This document shows positions 12,232-45,297 of a stretch of 64,000 nt of DNA, piece by piece. The translations under genes and the position numbers were made by a program. Each line of letters begins with the position of its first letter. Position 1 is the stretch's first letter. The stretch spans positions 1,267,001 through 1,331,000 of the forward strand of contig CANUEZ040000013.1 of assembly GCA_948099385.1 (NCBI GenBank), in the 5' to 3' direction. Source of the stretch: Fasciola hepatica. Taxonomy: Eukaryota > Platyhelminthes > Trematoda > Plagiorchiida > Fasciolidae. Under the pieces are notes generated by a model. The model saw nothing but the letters and a program-made list of their open reading frames with translations. It was not told the origin of the DNA and did no database searches.

Positions 12232-13648
12232 TTAGCGACCGCCCCTTATGTTTGGCCGCGCAATCCAAGACAATACGCAACTTCTCAGGCTTTTTCGGGT
12301 TTAAGACAGCGTGGTGTGGTAAGTACCACCGAGGTCTGTAGTCACAGCTCATTTGATGCAACGGTACCCTTATCGCGTATCCCTTGGCTATGGTTTGATC
12401 CATCGCTTTGGTATTTCTGATCCACAGGTTTTTGTCGCTTGTCAGGCGACGTTTTAAACTGTGCAACCTCGTTCGCGCAGACTCCAGGTTCCCGAGCCCT
12501 GTCGCAACACCCTTCCTCCATGGCAGAGGAACCATGAAGTGTCCTTGTATATGCCGCGTCTCGGACTCGACGTATTTTATGACTTGAGCGTCCTCTATGG
12601 AAACACTCTTGTCCAGTAGCTGCACGTCCCCAAACTCCGCATCATACATCCTTTGTATTTCTTCTATGGGTGATGATTCGCTTTGAGTCACCCAGTTCAC
12701 CGATAAGGACTGATGCCTTTTGAAGGTGGTCGGACCAAATACCACCCAGCCTAACGGTGTGCGGACTGCATAGGGATGTTTACGACCGCCTAGTCTCTGG
12801 TCTAAAACCCAATGAGCCTCGGGTACGTCACATCCGATAAGCAACAGTACATCCTCATTTACGGTTTCTATAGGTAGGTCCTCCAAGTGAGGCCACTTCC
12901 TATACTCATCATCGGAACTGGGCTTGGGCACGGGCAGTGACTCAACAACAACAGCTTGCTCTATGCTGACTGAATCGGTGCCATTCAGTGCGATCAATTC
13001 GAATGCGTCACTGACCGCATTAGCTGTTTTGGATCCCCCCAGAGTCTTAATTGTCAACTGGCTGTTTCGAAAACCTAAACCCAGACGTTGTATGACCTCG
13101 GCCCGAATGAGGGTAGTGTCGGATCCATTGTCGAGGAAAGCATATCCAACAACCTCCTTTTCTCCGGCCTTAATTCTTACCGGCAGTAGTCCAAGGTGTA
13201 TGCCATTATGCTGCATCTTGGTCACTCCGCAGTGATTTTCGCTCACTGCCTTGGGTGGTACAGAGCGCTGTGGTATAGTCCTATGGAGTAGTTGATGATG
13301 CCTACCGCCACAGCCTTCAATAGTGCAGACGGTTTTTGACTTGCAGTCACCCGCTCTATGGCTTCTTTTCAGACAACTGAAGCACAACCCTTTTTTACGG
13401 GCTTCTGCCCATCTCGCAGGTACGTCTAACGCCAAAACCTCTTGGCACAGCGTTATCGAGTGGTTCCCATAACATTTCGGGCAGGTCTGAGGTCGCTCTT
13501 TTTCCTGCTGCACTGTGCTTATGGACCAACTAGATCCAGATTGACGTGGACCTGGGTTGCGATTGCCTTGATTCACCCGGCCAGTGGTCTTAGTTCGGCT
13601 TGCTAGTTGTCCGAAGCGACTACGGGCGATCCGGGCCGTGGTGGACAC
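12206..13648 (-). pseudogene. BEL/Pao gag C-terminus, zinc knuckles and aspartic protease
   Basis: Continues the gag frame after a single TAA. Cys-His knuckles are visible (CPKCYGNHSITLC, CFSCLKRSHRAGDC, then CTIEGCGGRHHQLLH), followed by the protease with active site FLDNGSDTTLI, a form used by Pao elements in place of the retroviral DTG, and QRLGLGFRNS. The downstream linker leads to RT palm sequence (PKKPEKLRIVLDCAAKHKGRSLND), then shifts frame and terminates where the 9352-12231 frame takes over. The protease would cut the element's Gag-Pol polyprotein. Confidence 0.85.
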
Positions 13649-13651
13649 GAA

Positions 13652-14219
13652 TTACGTTAGCTCACTAAACGTTGGTTCCCGACCGTTTTGCGTTAACCGA
13701 TCGACTCTCTCAGCCCATTTATTCTGTAGGGAGTATGGAAGACCGCTAACCACACGTTCCAGGGTGGCCAGCGAGTTCAGATCTGACGTATAATTCATCT
13801 GCCCGAGAGCAATCATGCAGCTCTCCATTCTAACGGCTAGCGTCGATAGTGCTTCTGAGTCCAAGCTACTGGTGTTCAGTCCTTTCATTAGGCCCTCTAG
13901 GGGTGGTCGCATTACCTCGTGCGGGCGGCCAAATAATTCCTTTAGTATCTCACAAGCTCTACGAAATCCTTCGCTGGGAGGAAGCATCACACATTCCTCG
14001 ATTGCTTCCAGTGCCTTACCCTTACAGTAATGAAGCAAATACATCAGGCGTTGGCCGTCATCCATGATCTTCGAGGTGACATACACATGAAACTGTCGAA
14101 TGAACTTCCAGCACATTTCTGGCCGACCATCGAACGAAAACAATTCTACTTTTGGTAAGTCAATCCCACCCACAAAGTGAGAAGCAGCATTCCATAACTT
14201 ATGATTAGGGTCCTGCTTA
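13652..14219 (-). pseudogene. BEL/Pao gag, truncated at its N-terminus
   Basis: The coding strand reads LPKVELFSFDGRPEMCWKF, LLHYCKGKALEAIEEC, LKELFGRPHEV and ALGQMNYTSDLNSLATLERVVSGLP, the capsid-like Pao gag (DUF1759-type) pattern. Coding sequence continues in frame above the first Met-like codon up to 14219, where it is cut by the duplicated gypsy segment, so the true N-terminus is missing. A TAA at 13652-13654 interrupts the frame; the next codon resumes the same frame in the 12206-13648 segment. Confidence 0.82.
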
Positions 14220-14220
14220 C

Positions 14221-15610
14221 AACAGCCGTGTCCGAAGCGTCTGTTTCTAGTGCCAGGGGAGCAGAAGGATCGGGATGTGAAAGGAGTGCTATGTTGGTGA
14301 TAGCTTCCTTGATCAAAGTAAATGATGCCTGCGCAGTGTCGGGATAAATGAATTTCGGCTCACCTCCGAGTGTAATGTCTGAAGTCTGCGTTGTTTCGGC
14401 CCAGCGTGGGACAAAGCGGCGATAAAAATTAACCAAACCAGAAAATTGGCTCAATTGCCGGTAAGAATGAGGCCTAGAATAGTCGCGAATTGCCGCCACC
14501 TTGTCAAGCCGGAGCTGTGTGTCTGAGGCTGGAATTTCGTGACCTGGGAGTGTGATGGTTGACCTGCCAGTTTCTCATTTGGTAGGGCTAATAGTTTCAC
14601 CGGGTTAGCTAAGGCGCTCAAAAAGAGCGCGCAGGTGTGCCATATGCCGTTGTTCTGAAGAATTTGCCACCAGAATATTGTCTAAGTACATGTAGACATT
14701 CTTCATAGCGCGTTTTGCCTCACGCATAAACCTTTGAAAGGTTTGGGCTGCATTGCTGAGCCCAAAAGGCATGTGCAAAAACGCGAACAGTCCGAATGGA
14801 GTATTGGCAGCGGCTTTAGGGGTTTTAGTCTCCGCTACCGGGATTTGGTAGGAGACTCCAACAAGGTCGATTCGGCCGAAAACAGAACACCCAGTGTAAC
14901 GACCAAAACGCTCAAGTCCTGGTCCGGGTGAAGCCTGACCAACGATTCAATTATCGATTCACCGGCTAATAAGCTTCACTCGTTCTGGATAGCACCTTGG
15001 AGCCTCAAAGCAACGCGTAGCCTAAATCGATGCAGAACCCAAATCAAGAACACGATTGCTCTGCAAATTCTACGGTACTATTAGCGAGTAAAAGTACAAG
15101 TACAAACATGATCATACCTTTGACAGTGAGCCTCAGTCACTATCCAGCCAAAAAGTTAATCAAAAATAGGACAAATTCTGTAAAAAGAGGAATAGTTGGC
15201 CAAAAAGAGTAAATAATAAATACCTGTCCTGAAGTCCAAACAAATAGAACAAGTTCTCCACGCTTAATCAGGCCCAAAGAACAATTTCCTGAGCGTGGCA
15301 GCCAAAAATCAACGTAAACGAGCTGAACGTCTACGGTCAGTCGACGTGAGCGAGAAAGCGAAACCGAGGAGTAATAAAACAAACTGTGTTGAACAAGTGC
15401 CTCTCACTACCGTACCAACTGTCCTCAAAGTAATCTCAATAAGAAAGCACAACCATAAAAAGAAAAAGTAAATGCACCAAGCGTAGAATAATTGTCGACC
15501 ACAAAACAGTGTCAGCACGAAGTGGGTTAGAGAAGGCGGTCCAAAATCGGTCATAGAGTACAGGAATGTGAGCAGAAGAGGAATTTTTCAATCAACATGG
15601 ACATTACACC
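14221..15610. repeat. 1.39-kb direct repeat, right copy
   Basis: Duplicate of 7766-9155 (gypsy RT/RNase H segment plus Pao LTR). The first 674 bp occupy the place where the Pao primer-binding site, leader and gag start should be. I saw no differences from the left copy in that non-LTR part. Confidence 0.95.
14895..15608 (-). repeat. 5' LTR of the minus-strand Pao
   Basis: 714 bp, the same ends as the 3' LTR, bounded on its outer side by CCCAG at 15609-15613. On its inner side it is followed not by a tRNA primer-binding site but by gypsy sequence starting with CCCAG at 14890-14894, exactly as the left LTR is flanked. The element therefore cannot prime reverse transcription in the normal way. 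Confidence 0.88.
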
Positions 15611-15613
15611 CAG

Positions 15614-15935
15614 ATAGGGGAGAAGTAAGAACCTGAATATGAGGAACGGGGTACTTGTCTGAGATAGTAGCCTGGTTAAGGTCCCTATAGTCAGCGCAGG
15701 GTCGCCAGTCTCCATTAGGTTTTGAAACCATGTGAAGGGCGGGGCCCAAGGGCTACTGGATGGGCTTATTAAGGCTGATTCTAGTGCGTGTTCGAACTCA
15801 GCCTATGCTACACGGATCTTGTCTAGTGTCCGGCGACGTGGTCGGCTAAATGCGGGGGATCCTTTAGTGAAAATATGGTGAATGAAGTTGGTGGTCACCG
15901 CGGGAAGGGGGCCAGATTGTGATAGCACTGCCGAG
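15614..15935 (-). pseudogene. Gypsy reverse transcriptase N-terminus
   Basis: The minus strand reads GSPAFSRPRR, SEFEHALESALISPSSSPWA-type sequence, MVSKPNGDWRPCADYRDLNQ and KYPVPHIQVLTSPLSG: the fingers region of Ty3/gypsy RT, ending exactly at the Pao target site. One stop and one frameshift lie within it. The remainder of the domain is at 8434 downwards. Confidence 0.85.
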
Positions 15936-15955
15936 CAAGCTGAAAGGAGGTCTGC

Positions 15956-16342
15956 TTACGGGTGTTCGGCCTGAGGTTCGATATGTAGGAGCGTGATGTG
16001 ATTCAAGGAGGAACACAGGCCGGTTGCGGAAAGAGAAATCTGTCGGTTGACAACTCTCCGGCACTGTGCATCGATCAGTAGGTCGAAATGGTCAAGGAAA
16101 TAGATAACTAATATGGGATAAGGGACGTCTGCAATTATGAACACCCGGCGGAAGGTGCAACGTAGTCCTAAGCTGAGGTTGAGTGACTTACGGCCGTAAG
16201 TATCAGTAGGAGTGCCGCTGAAAGCCCGGAGTCGTTGGATTGATGAAATCGTTGCATAACCTGCTTCCTTTGAAACGATAGTAACTGCCGCACTGGTGTA
16301 AATTAGGAACAGGATATTGGAAATTAAATCTCGAACATGCAA
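15956..16342 (-). pseudogene. Gypsy aspartic protease
   Basis: A 128-codon frame with TYGRKSLNLSLGLRCTFRRVF, IIADVPYPIL and YFLDHFDLLIDAQCRRVV, the conserved C-terminal half of Ty3/gypsy proteases. The expected DTGA active site is degraded: the equivalent position reads YTSAAVTIV (D to Y, G to S), so the enzyme would be inactive. Confidence 0.75.
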
Positions 16343-16587
16343 CAGACGACTGCCATCATGGCTGCCAACCGCGTTAGTCGTCGGAAGGCGTCGGGATATC
16401 AGTGTCCCCTTTTGGAACCTAGGAAGGTGCAGTTAGCTTTGCAGAGCCGGGCCTTCTCCTCAAACCGTTTGTGATATCAGCAGTAAGTCGACCAAGGTGG
16501 GTTAATGGGGCGGTCAGAGGAAGGGCTTCTGAGACTTTCACATCGGTCAGAGTTGTGGTGAGATTTATAGTCTCTACAGTGAGAAAA

Positions 16588-17524
16588 CTAGGAGTGGAAA
16601 AACTTCTGAAAGCCTGCTTGAAAGAAGCTATCAGAATCTTCCCCGGAGTGTGTACCTACGGTGGGAGCGGTGGCCTGGGGGCTGCTTGAGTTTGTTACCG
16701 TAGCAATATGTGGATGGTACCGTTCCATAATAACGTTCGCTACTTTTGCCGCTTCTGTGAGCTTAAGGTGGCTAGAAACCTCGAGTAGTGCTTGAATATT
16801 GGGTGGTAGTCGCTGTACCCACAACTCTTTAAGGACTTTTTCTTCTACAGTTTGCCCCGCCAGCTGCTGCATTTCACTCAGTAATGCAGAGGGTTTCTTC
16901 CTACCTAAATCTGTCCCTGGGATCAGTGTTTTCAGTCTGGAAGATTCTGATGGCAAAAGGCAAGAGATTACCGAGTCTTCTACGGCTGTGTGTAAGGTTG
17001 AATAGACCTAACTTCGCCGTTTCCTTAGTAAACGCGTGCTTCGGTCCTTTGTACTGCGTGGACCACCTGCACGTTACTCTAATGTGCGGCACTGCGCGAA
17101 TATGTTAACCAGAACAGTATTCTCCACGACCCGCGAGAACGAAGAGGCGATTGGGAGAGAGTGGTTAGCGTGTACTTGGGAGCGTGCGTGAGAGCTTGCT
17201 CAAGAGCAACGGTCAAATGGCAACCGCGCTTGGCAGTCAGAGTTCAGTTAAACAATGAACGTGGTAAAAGTATGAACGAAGATGGCCACCGCTACAACTG
17301 TAAGGACAGTTACTGAATATTACGTCACGTATCTGAGTAGCAACGTCACGAGGAAGGCGACCGATAGTCCAAAAGTAACGCTCGCTTGTGATTCTATGTG
17401 ATTCAAACTCTGCCTCTAACATACGAAACCAAGGTTGAGGGTCATCAATAAAAAACTCAGGGACTGCTAGTCAGACCGTCAAAACGGGGGGTTCTGGATC
17501 AGGTTTGCGGTCGTTGTTAGCCAT
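16588..17524 (-). pseudogene. Gypsy gag
   Basis: Starts at ATG 17524-17522 (MANNDRKPDPEPPVLTV, then a stop). Two recognisable blocks follow: FFIDDPQPWFRMLEAEFESH and VATQIRDVIF (17422-17237), the capsid N-terminal pattern, and GRKKPSALLSEMQQLAG, KELWVQRLPPNIQALL and LTEAAKVANVIME (16956-16588), the capsid C-terminal pattern. Stops and a frameshift between them mark it as a relic. Confidence 0.78.
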
Positions 17525-18006
17525 AAGTGCAATGGTATTTAAAACGTAAAACGATATACAAAGATCAATTCAGCTACAGTGAAACGTTTATAATATCGAT
17601 ATGAGGTAAACATAAAAGGAATATGGCAGCAGAAATCGGGAGTTTACCGTTTATATGTCGGAAAAAGTGTATATGTAATGAATGAAGGACTTACAAGTGT
17701 CCTTGGTGGAATGATTTTGTTGTTCGGGCTCACCAGTTTAGGATAGTCCCAAGTTAAGTCAGGACCTGCTCCCGTATAGTCTATAGCTCCTGGCCCTCGG
17801 TTCGTGACAAGTTAGCGAATATATACTCGGCAGCGCGCAAATCAGAAATCAAAACGCTGGAGCGGGAAAACGTGTGTATTGGAGGAGCGCAACGGCGTGC
17901 AGACGATGTGCACAGACGGAGCAAGTGGCGCCACCAAATACAGTAGTTGTCCGAATAAACAAATTTGTTAGTCTTTTTCATCGAGTGTTGTATCAGTAGC
18001 ACTACA
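17525..18006 (-). repeat. Gypsy 5' LTR (about 17736-18006), primer-binding site and leader
   Basis: On the minus strand the LTR starts TGTAGTGCTACTG at 18006. It carries a TATATATTC box near 17823 and is followed by TGGTGAGCCCGAACAA (about 17735-17720), a tRNA-primer-like site, then an untranslated leader to the gag ATG. The inner LTR boundary is uncertain by a few bases, because the 3' LTR is not in the window for comparison. Confidence 0.6.
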
Positions 18007-18101
18007 TATCCGGGAACATTTGGGCTTTAGCCTCGTAGAACACACAGCTCGTCCCCCTTCATTTAAGTTTATCTTTACCTGTGCTGACTGGATCCTGAAT
18101 A

Positions 18102-19412
18102 ATGTCAATGCCCCTCACCATTGATATAACCGCTTGCTCAGATGAGGCTACTTTCCCCATGAGGCAGTGCGATTCCCCATCAGTGGCCAATGCCTCACTC
18201 CTCAATCAGGACGAAACGGTCCTTCATAATGCGCTGGAAACTGATGCACTAAAATGTGCAGTCCAAAGTCAGGCTGCAGAAATAGCCGAGCTAGGGGCCA
18301 CCGTCCGCACCCTTAAGGGTGAGCTGACCAGCCTGAGGAGTTTGATAATCAAATCCCTCCCGGTGTCCCAGGCAGCCGATCAGGTGTGCAGAGTTTCTGA
18401 GCAGCAAATTCTTGACGCCGCAAAGATTTTACAAGATACCGAGAATTGCTCCGAGCGAGTCATCCTTTGGGGCCGCTTCCTCAGTTCAGATCACCCTCAT
18501 GACGCCTACGCCCAGGTGTTCAATCGCCTTAAGCTCCCTTTCCCACTTAAAGGTCGGTCCACTTGATTGGTAACCAAAAGCACCAACCGGGTTCACGGTA
18601 TTCTCATTAAAATGGGTTCCACAGATGCAGCCAAACGAATTGTTTCCTCGGCCGCAAAGCTCAAGGAGGAAATTAAAGGGCTCAAGAGCGTATCCATTGA
18701 TAAGCCACTTCATCTGAGGCTCCGCAGTGAGAAGGCTAGGCCAGAAATTCCACAAAAAGCCGATCCTAAGCTCAGAGTGCTGCCAGTTGTCCAGGTAACT
18801 CGCCTTTAGGACCGAGCTGCATGCCCACCATCCTTCGCTTCCCTACTGACACCATTTCCCGTCGCCGAAAGTACTCCCAGTGGTAGGCCTAGTGCCATTA
18901 AACATCTGTTGCCTACGAAAAGCATCCCAGGCCCCATCATAGCCAATAAAACTGTTTCAACGGACGAGACTCACTCATCCTTGAGCCCAGACATGAACCT
19001 GCAACCTGTTTTTACTGAAAGAAGCAGCGAGGAGGTTAAAGCACCAGATAATATATCTGGTGCTGTCGTGAAAAATAAGCTCAACAACAAGAAAACTCAG
19101 AACAGGGCATCAAGCAGTGCGCAGAAGGGCAAACCACAAAAAGCAGCCCACCCTTTTCGGAGACCGAAGGATGTAGACCGTCCACCTGGATTGATACCCC
19201 CCAGGTTACTAGACATCAAAACCTACCGGTCCCCCCAGCAGTCTGCCTACCCTCTAGCCCCCCAATATCTTCAGCCCCCGACTCTCCCAGGACCTCCTTC
19301 CTATCCTCAAATCCCCCTCTCTCCCCCTCCTCAAACCCAAAACCTGCTGCCTCTGACGATTCTGCAACAACTCCTGAGCATGTGCTCAAGTGTTTTTACA
19401 GCAATTGCCTGA
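18102..19412 (+). pseudogene. CR1-like ORF1
   Basis: One frame from ATG 18102 to TGA 19412, broken by TGA 18564-18566 and TAG 18807-18809. Residues about 40-85 form an Ala/Leu/Glu-rich heptad pattern consistent with a coiled coil. The middle part (VILWGRFLSSDHPHDAYAQV, LHLRLRSEKARPEI) resembles ORF1 sequences of flatworm CR1-like elements in style, and the tail is Pro-rich and basic. A role in RNA binding is known for LINE ORF1 proteins; here it is inferred from position. Confidence 0.7.
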
Positions 19413-20188
19413 GTGGGTTGAATAAGATTTCGGAGCTTCGACAGCTTGCAGTGGATAAGGAGCCTCAGATCATAGCCCCCACAGAAACCTGGCTCACCCC
19501 TGACATACTTGATGCCGAAATATCCATTCCGGGATACTTCGCAGTAAGGCAGGACTCCAGTACAGGTCGTGCCGGCGGGTCCATCATACACTACGATAAT
19601 TCGATCCCTCCTCCCACCTTACTGACAACCCCAACCTTTTCATGTATTGATTGTTTGTGGGCCGTGTTTAACCTCTCTAAGACAGACACCCTATTGCTTG
19701 GTGTTGTCTACCGTCCTCCCGCATGCAATTCAACTGACAGCCTAGGCCTCATAGACTTATTAGGCTCCCTGAAAAGCTACACAGACTTCACCCATCTGTT
19801 AGTCACTGGTGACTTCAACTCTTCCAGTACAAACTGGCAAAGAGCTGATGCCCCGGATATCACTTTCGGTAAACCCCTCCTTGATCTCGTACTGAAAAAC
19901 TCATGGGTGCAGAACGTAAGAGATCCGACTAGATATCGCACAGGCCACGCCCCGTCCCTACTAGACCTGGTCATCACCAATGATCGGTTCCTAATAGATG
20001 TGGTGCATTACTTGCCGCCCCTCGGCAAAAGTGATCACATTCTCATTGGATTCGATTATATCGTGAAATGGCCTCCTCTTCCGTCAGAAACTAAAATTTT
20101 GAGATCCTTCAAAAGGACCAATTTTGACCAAGTCTGTGCATTTTTTCTCTCCCAGCTGAATTCAACTAACCCAGGTAACTGCGGATGA
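19340..20188 (+). pseudogene. CR1-like endonuclease
   Basis: Motifs in order: YSNCLSGLNKISELRQL (the Asn motif), IIAPTETWLTPDIL (catalytic Glu), LLGVVYRPPAC, LLVTGDFNSSSTNW (GDFN), LLDLVITND and GKSDHILIGF (SDH). It overlaps the end of ORF1 in another frame; sequence upstream of the overlap in this frame is also coding-like, so the original element may have had one frame with an indel in the C-rich tract around 19240-19330. The frame ends at TGA 20186-20188. Confidence 0.82.
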
Positions 20189-20189
20189 A

Positions 20190-22134
20190 ATGGCAGAGAA
20201 TCTCAGAGTGCTAATCTCCTTAGCTGATAGGCATTTTGTCCTTAGAATTCGTCGCCCACAGACCGCTAAGCGACCCTTCCCTCGCCCCATGAGGCGCATT
20301 CTAGACGAACGCGCACGCCTCTTTGTTAGACATAAAGCCACAGGCCTTGCCCGTGATGCAGAAGACTTCAGGATCATACGGAACATCTGCAAAGACAAGG
20401 TTAGGTCCTATCGGAATGCAGTCCAACGATCTGTACTTGATCGAGCACGGACCAATAAGACATTTTTCTTTCGGTACATGCGCCGTCTTAGGGGTACAGC
20501 TCCGACGCCATTAGCTGTCAAAGATAGTGCCTGATCTCCAATCACTTCCCCTAGCCAAGTAGCCGATGCATTCAGCTCCTCCTTCCGTACAATTTTTAGC
20601 TCCATACCCATATCATCCCACCCTACCATGCACCCGTTATCTCTGACCACTACCCTTAACCGCGTCACTATTCCCATTGGTGCAGTCGCTCAAGGTTTCC
20701 GAGGGCTCAACCAATATTGCTCTATGGGTCCTGACCTAATCCACCCCCGTATTCTCAAGGTAGCGGCGGATACATTAGCTGCTCCTTATGCCTCGCTTTT
20801 TCAGCTATGCTTTGACGATGGAGTTTTCCCCAGTGGCTGGAAAAAAGCAGTGATGGCACCCATCTATAAGAAGGGTAGTAGACACCTTGCTTCTAGTTAC
20901 AGACCCATAATCCTCACTAGCATCCCCAGCAAAATTTTTGAGGGAATTCTTAAGAGTGAGATTCTTTCCCATCTTCATAGGAATAAGATCCTCTCCCCGT
21001 CCCAACATGGGTTTCTTCCTAGCAGATCATGCATCACCAATATGCTTACTGTCATGGATAGTCTAACGAAAGCCTATGGTGATGGCCAGCTCTCACATGC
21101 TGTATTCATTGATTTTGCTAAGGCCTTCGATAAGGTCCCCCATGCTCCTCTTCTTTATAAGCTGCAGACGTACGGGATCACAGGCTCCGTGTTGGCCATC
21201 CTACGTAGCTTCCTTACCGACCGCACCTTTGTGGTTAAAGTCGGGAATGTTTTGTCTCAACCCTCCCCAGTAACAACTGGGGTCCCCCAAGGGTCGGTCT
21301 CAGGTCCTCTTCTCTTCCTGATCTATATAAACGATCTACCGACAGCCCTTCCTGCGAACATTGCCGTGTACGTAGATGATGTAACCCTCTGGAGTTCGAG
21401 CGTTGAAGACCTGTAAATTGCAGTTTATGAAACAAAACGCTAGTCCGAGGATTGGAACCTCCCAGTTAATGATGACAAATGCGTGAGCATGTCTTTCGAC
21501 AGAGAGACTGGTCACACGTTTTCCATTAATGGAGCAACCACACCGACACAAGGTGCTCGGTTTCTGGTTAGATTGTAACTTATCCTTCCCTCATCATCAC
21601 GAACTTGCGAGCAAGTCTGCCTTTCGAGTCCTAAACATGATTCGAAGGTCCTTCCCGCACACATCTAAAGATGATTTCCCCATAATTTTCAGCACGTTTA
21701 TCCGACCTCTGCTGGAGTACGGTAGTCAGATAGTGCACTCTGGTCTTGTCCGAGTCCGTGAGATCCTAGAAGGAGTTCAGGGTGCCTCCACCAAAGCAGT
21801 AAGGGGTCTATCCCATCTACCTTATCCCGTCCGCCTCTCACTCCTCAATCTCTATCCCCTTGACGTAAGACGCGTAAGAGGTGATCTGTTTTTGATGTTC
21901 CACCTTTTTGAAACAGGTCAAAGCGATTGCTTCTTCTCCGTCTGTCCAGCCTCTTCTCTCCGTGGTCACGGCAGAAAAGTTTTCAAACCGAGGCCACGCA
22001 CTTTACTAAGGATTAACGTTTTTAGCTATAGGGTTATTACTATGTGGAATGCACTTCCGGAAGATATTGTTCTCTCGCAGAACAAAACTATCTTCAAGAA
22101 AAAGCTAGACCTCTACCTGGGTCTCTCCCAATAA
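20190..22134 (+). pseudogene. CR1-like reverse transcriptase and C-terminal region
   Basis: Contains the RT motifs [78 protein letters not shown] and the catalytic [10 protein letters not shown], then a C-terminal segment (KVLGFWLDCNLSF, FIRPLLEYGSQIV, GLSHLPYPVRLSLLNLYPLDVRRVRGDL, TMWNALPEDIV). Stops at 20532-20534 and 21414-21416 and a frame change near 21530 break it into three pieces. Confidence 0.85.
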
Positions 22135-22170
22135 TTCCCTTTGTCAAAAAAACAAACAAAATAGTTGTCT

Positions 22171-22468
22171 TTTATCGCATATATGTTCATGAATGCCGCA
22201 CCCCCACTCAGCTTAAGGCACTGTCCACAGTGTGACACTGCATGATGTTATGTGTATCTCGTTTTCGCTGCCACCCCCGCCCCCAGCTTCTTTTTACTCT
22301 CGTTTCAGCTCGGTGAATCCGATAGAAGATCAAAGATTTCCTCAAGAACCGGGACAATTGGGCTCAAAGCCTCGAACCCGTGTAGTACTTCAAGACTTCA
22401 AGACTATTACTTCAAGACTTCAAGACAACTGTGAAGGGGCACTTTGCGTACGCTTCCAAGCATTTGTC
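22171..22468 (+). promoter_or_regulatory. 5' flank/leader of the ARIH2-like gene
   Basis: About 300 bp between the end of the CR1-like element and the chosen start codon. No convincing TATA box is visible. A 19-bp unit TACTTCAAGACTTCAAGAC occurs twice in tandem at about 22386-22426. The reading frame stays open upstream to an in-frame ATG at 22250, so a longer N-terminus is possible, but its Pro/Ser-rich sequence looks unlike Ariadne proteins. Confidence 0.4.

Positions 22469-45297
<22,829 letters not shown>

Larger units (their letters stand above)
8440..15608 (-). mobile_element. Young BEL/Pao LTR retrotransposon nested in gypsy
   Basis: Two 714-bp LTRs (8440-9153 and 14895-15608), both beginning and ending TG...CA, bound the element. 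Outside them lie identical 5-bp sequences CCCAG at 8435-8439 and 15609-15613, which is the target-site duplication expected for an LTR retrotransposon. Removing the insertion plus one CCCAG rejoins the gypsy RT frame exactly (...SPLSG | CSVFGRIDL...). The coding order on the minus strand is gag, zinc knuckle and protease, then RT-RNase H-integrase. The interval 14220-14894, which should hold the primer-binding site and the start of gag, is instead a copy of gypsy flank. One nonsense codon in gag and one frameshift before RT are the only obvious coding lesions. Confidence 0.9.
6998..18006 (-). mobile_element. Ty3/gypsy LTR retrotransposon interrupted by a BEL/Pao insertion
   Basis: Read on the minus strand from 18006 downwards, the element has a 5' LTR, a primer-binding-site-like TGGTGAGCCCGAAC, gag (17524-16588), aspartic protease (16342-15956), reverse transcriptase (from about 15935, interrupted at 15613 and resumed at 8434), RNase H and the integrase zinc finger ending at 6998. 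Gag-PR-RT-RH-IN is the Ty3/gypsy order. The Pao element at 8440-15608 splits the RT between two codons. The 3' end of integrase and the 3' LTR are missing, cut off by the plus-strand Pao fragment. Stops in gag and RT, and a catalytic YLDN in place of YLDD, show that it is dead. Confidence 0.88.
18007..22170 (+). mobile_element. CR1-like non-LTR retrotransposon, near full length (plus strand)
   Basis: Carries ORF1 with a predicted coiled coil and a Pro-rich tail, an endonuclease, and a reverse transcriptase followed by a LINE C-terminal region. It starts next to the gypsy LTR and ends after a short A-rich 3' stretch (CAAAAAAACAAACAAAATAG, about 22144-22165). It is interrupted by in-frame stops (18564, 18807, 20532, 21414) and frame changes near 20170 and 21530, so it is inactive. 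Its 3' end lies only about 300 bp upstream of the ARIH2-like start codon. Confidence 0.88.

Noticed and set aside
22250..22468. Longer N-terminus for the ARIH2-like protein from in-frame ATG 22250.
   Set aside because: The extra 73 residues are Pro/Ser-rich and unlike Ariadne N-termini, whereas ATG 22469 leads straight into the acidic segment; kept as a possibility only.
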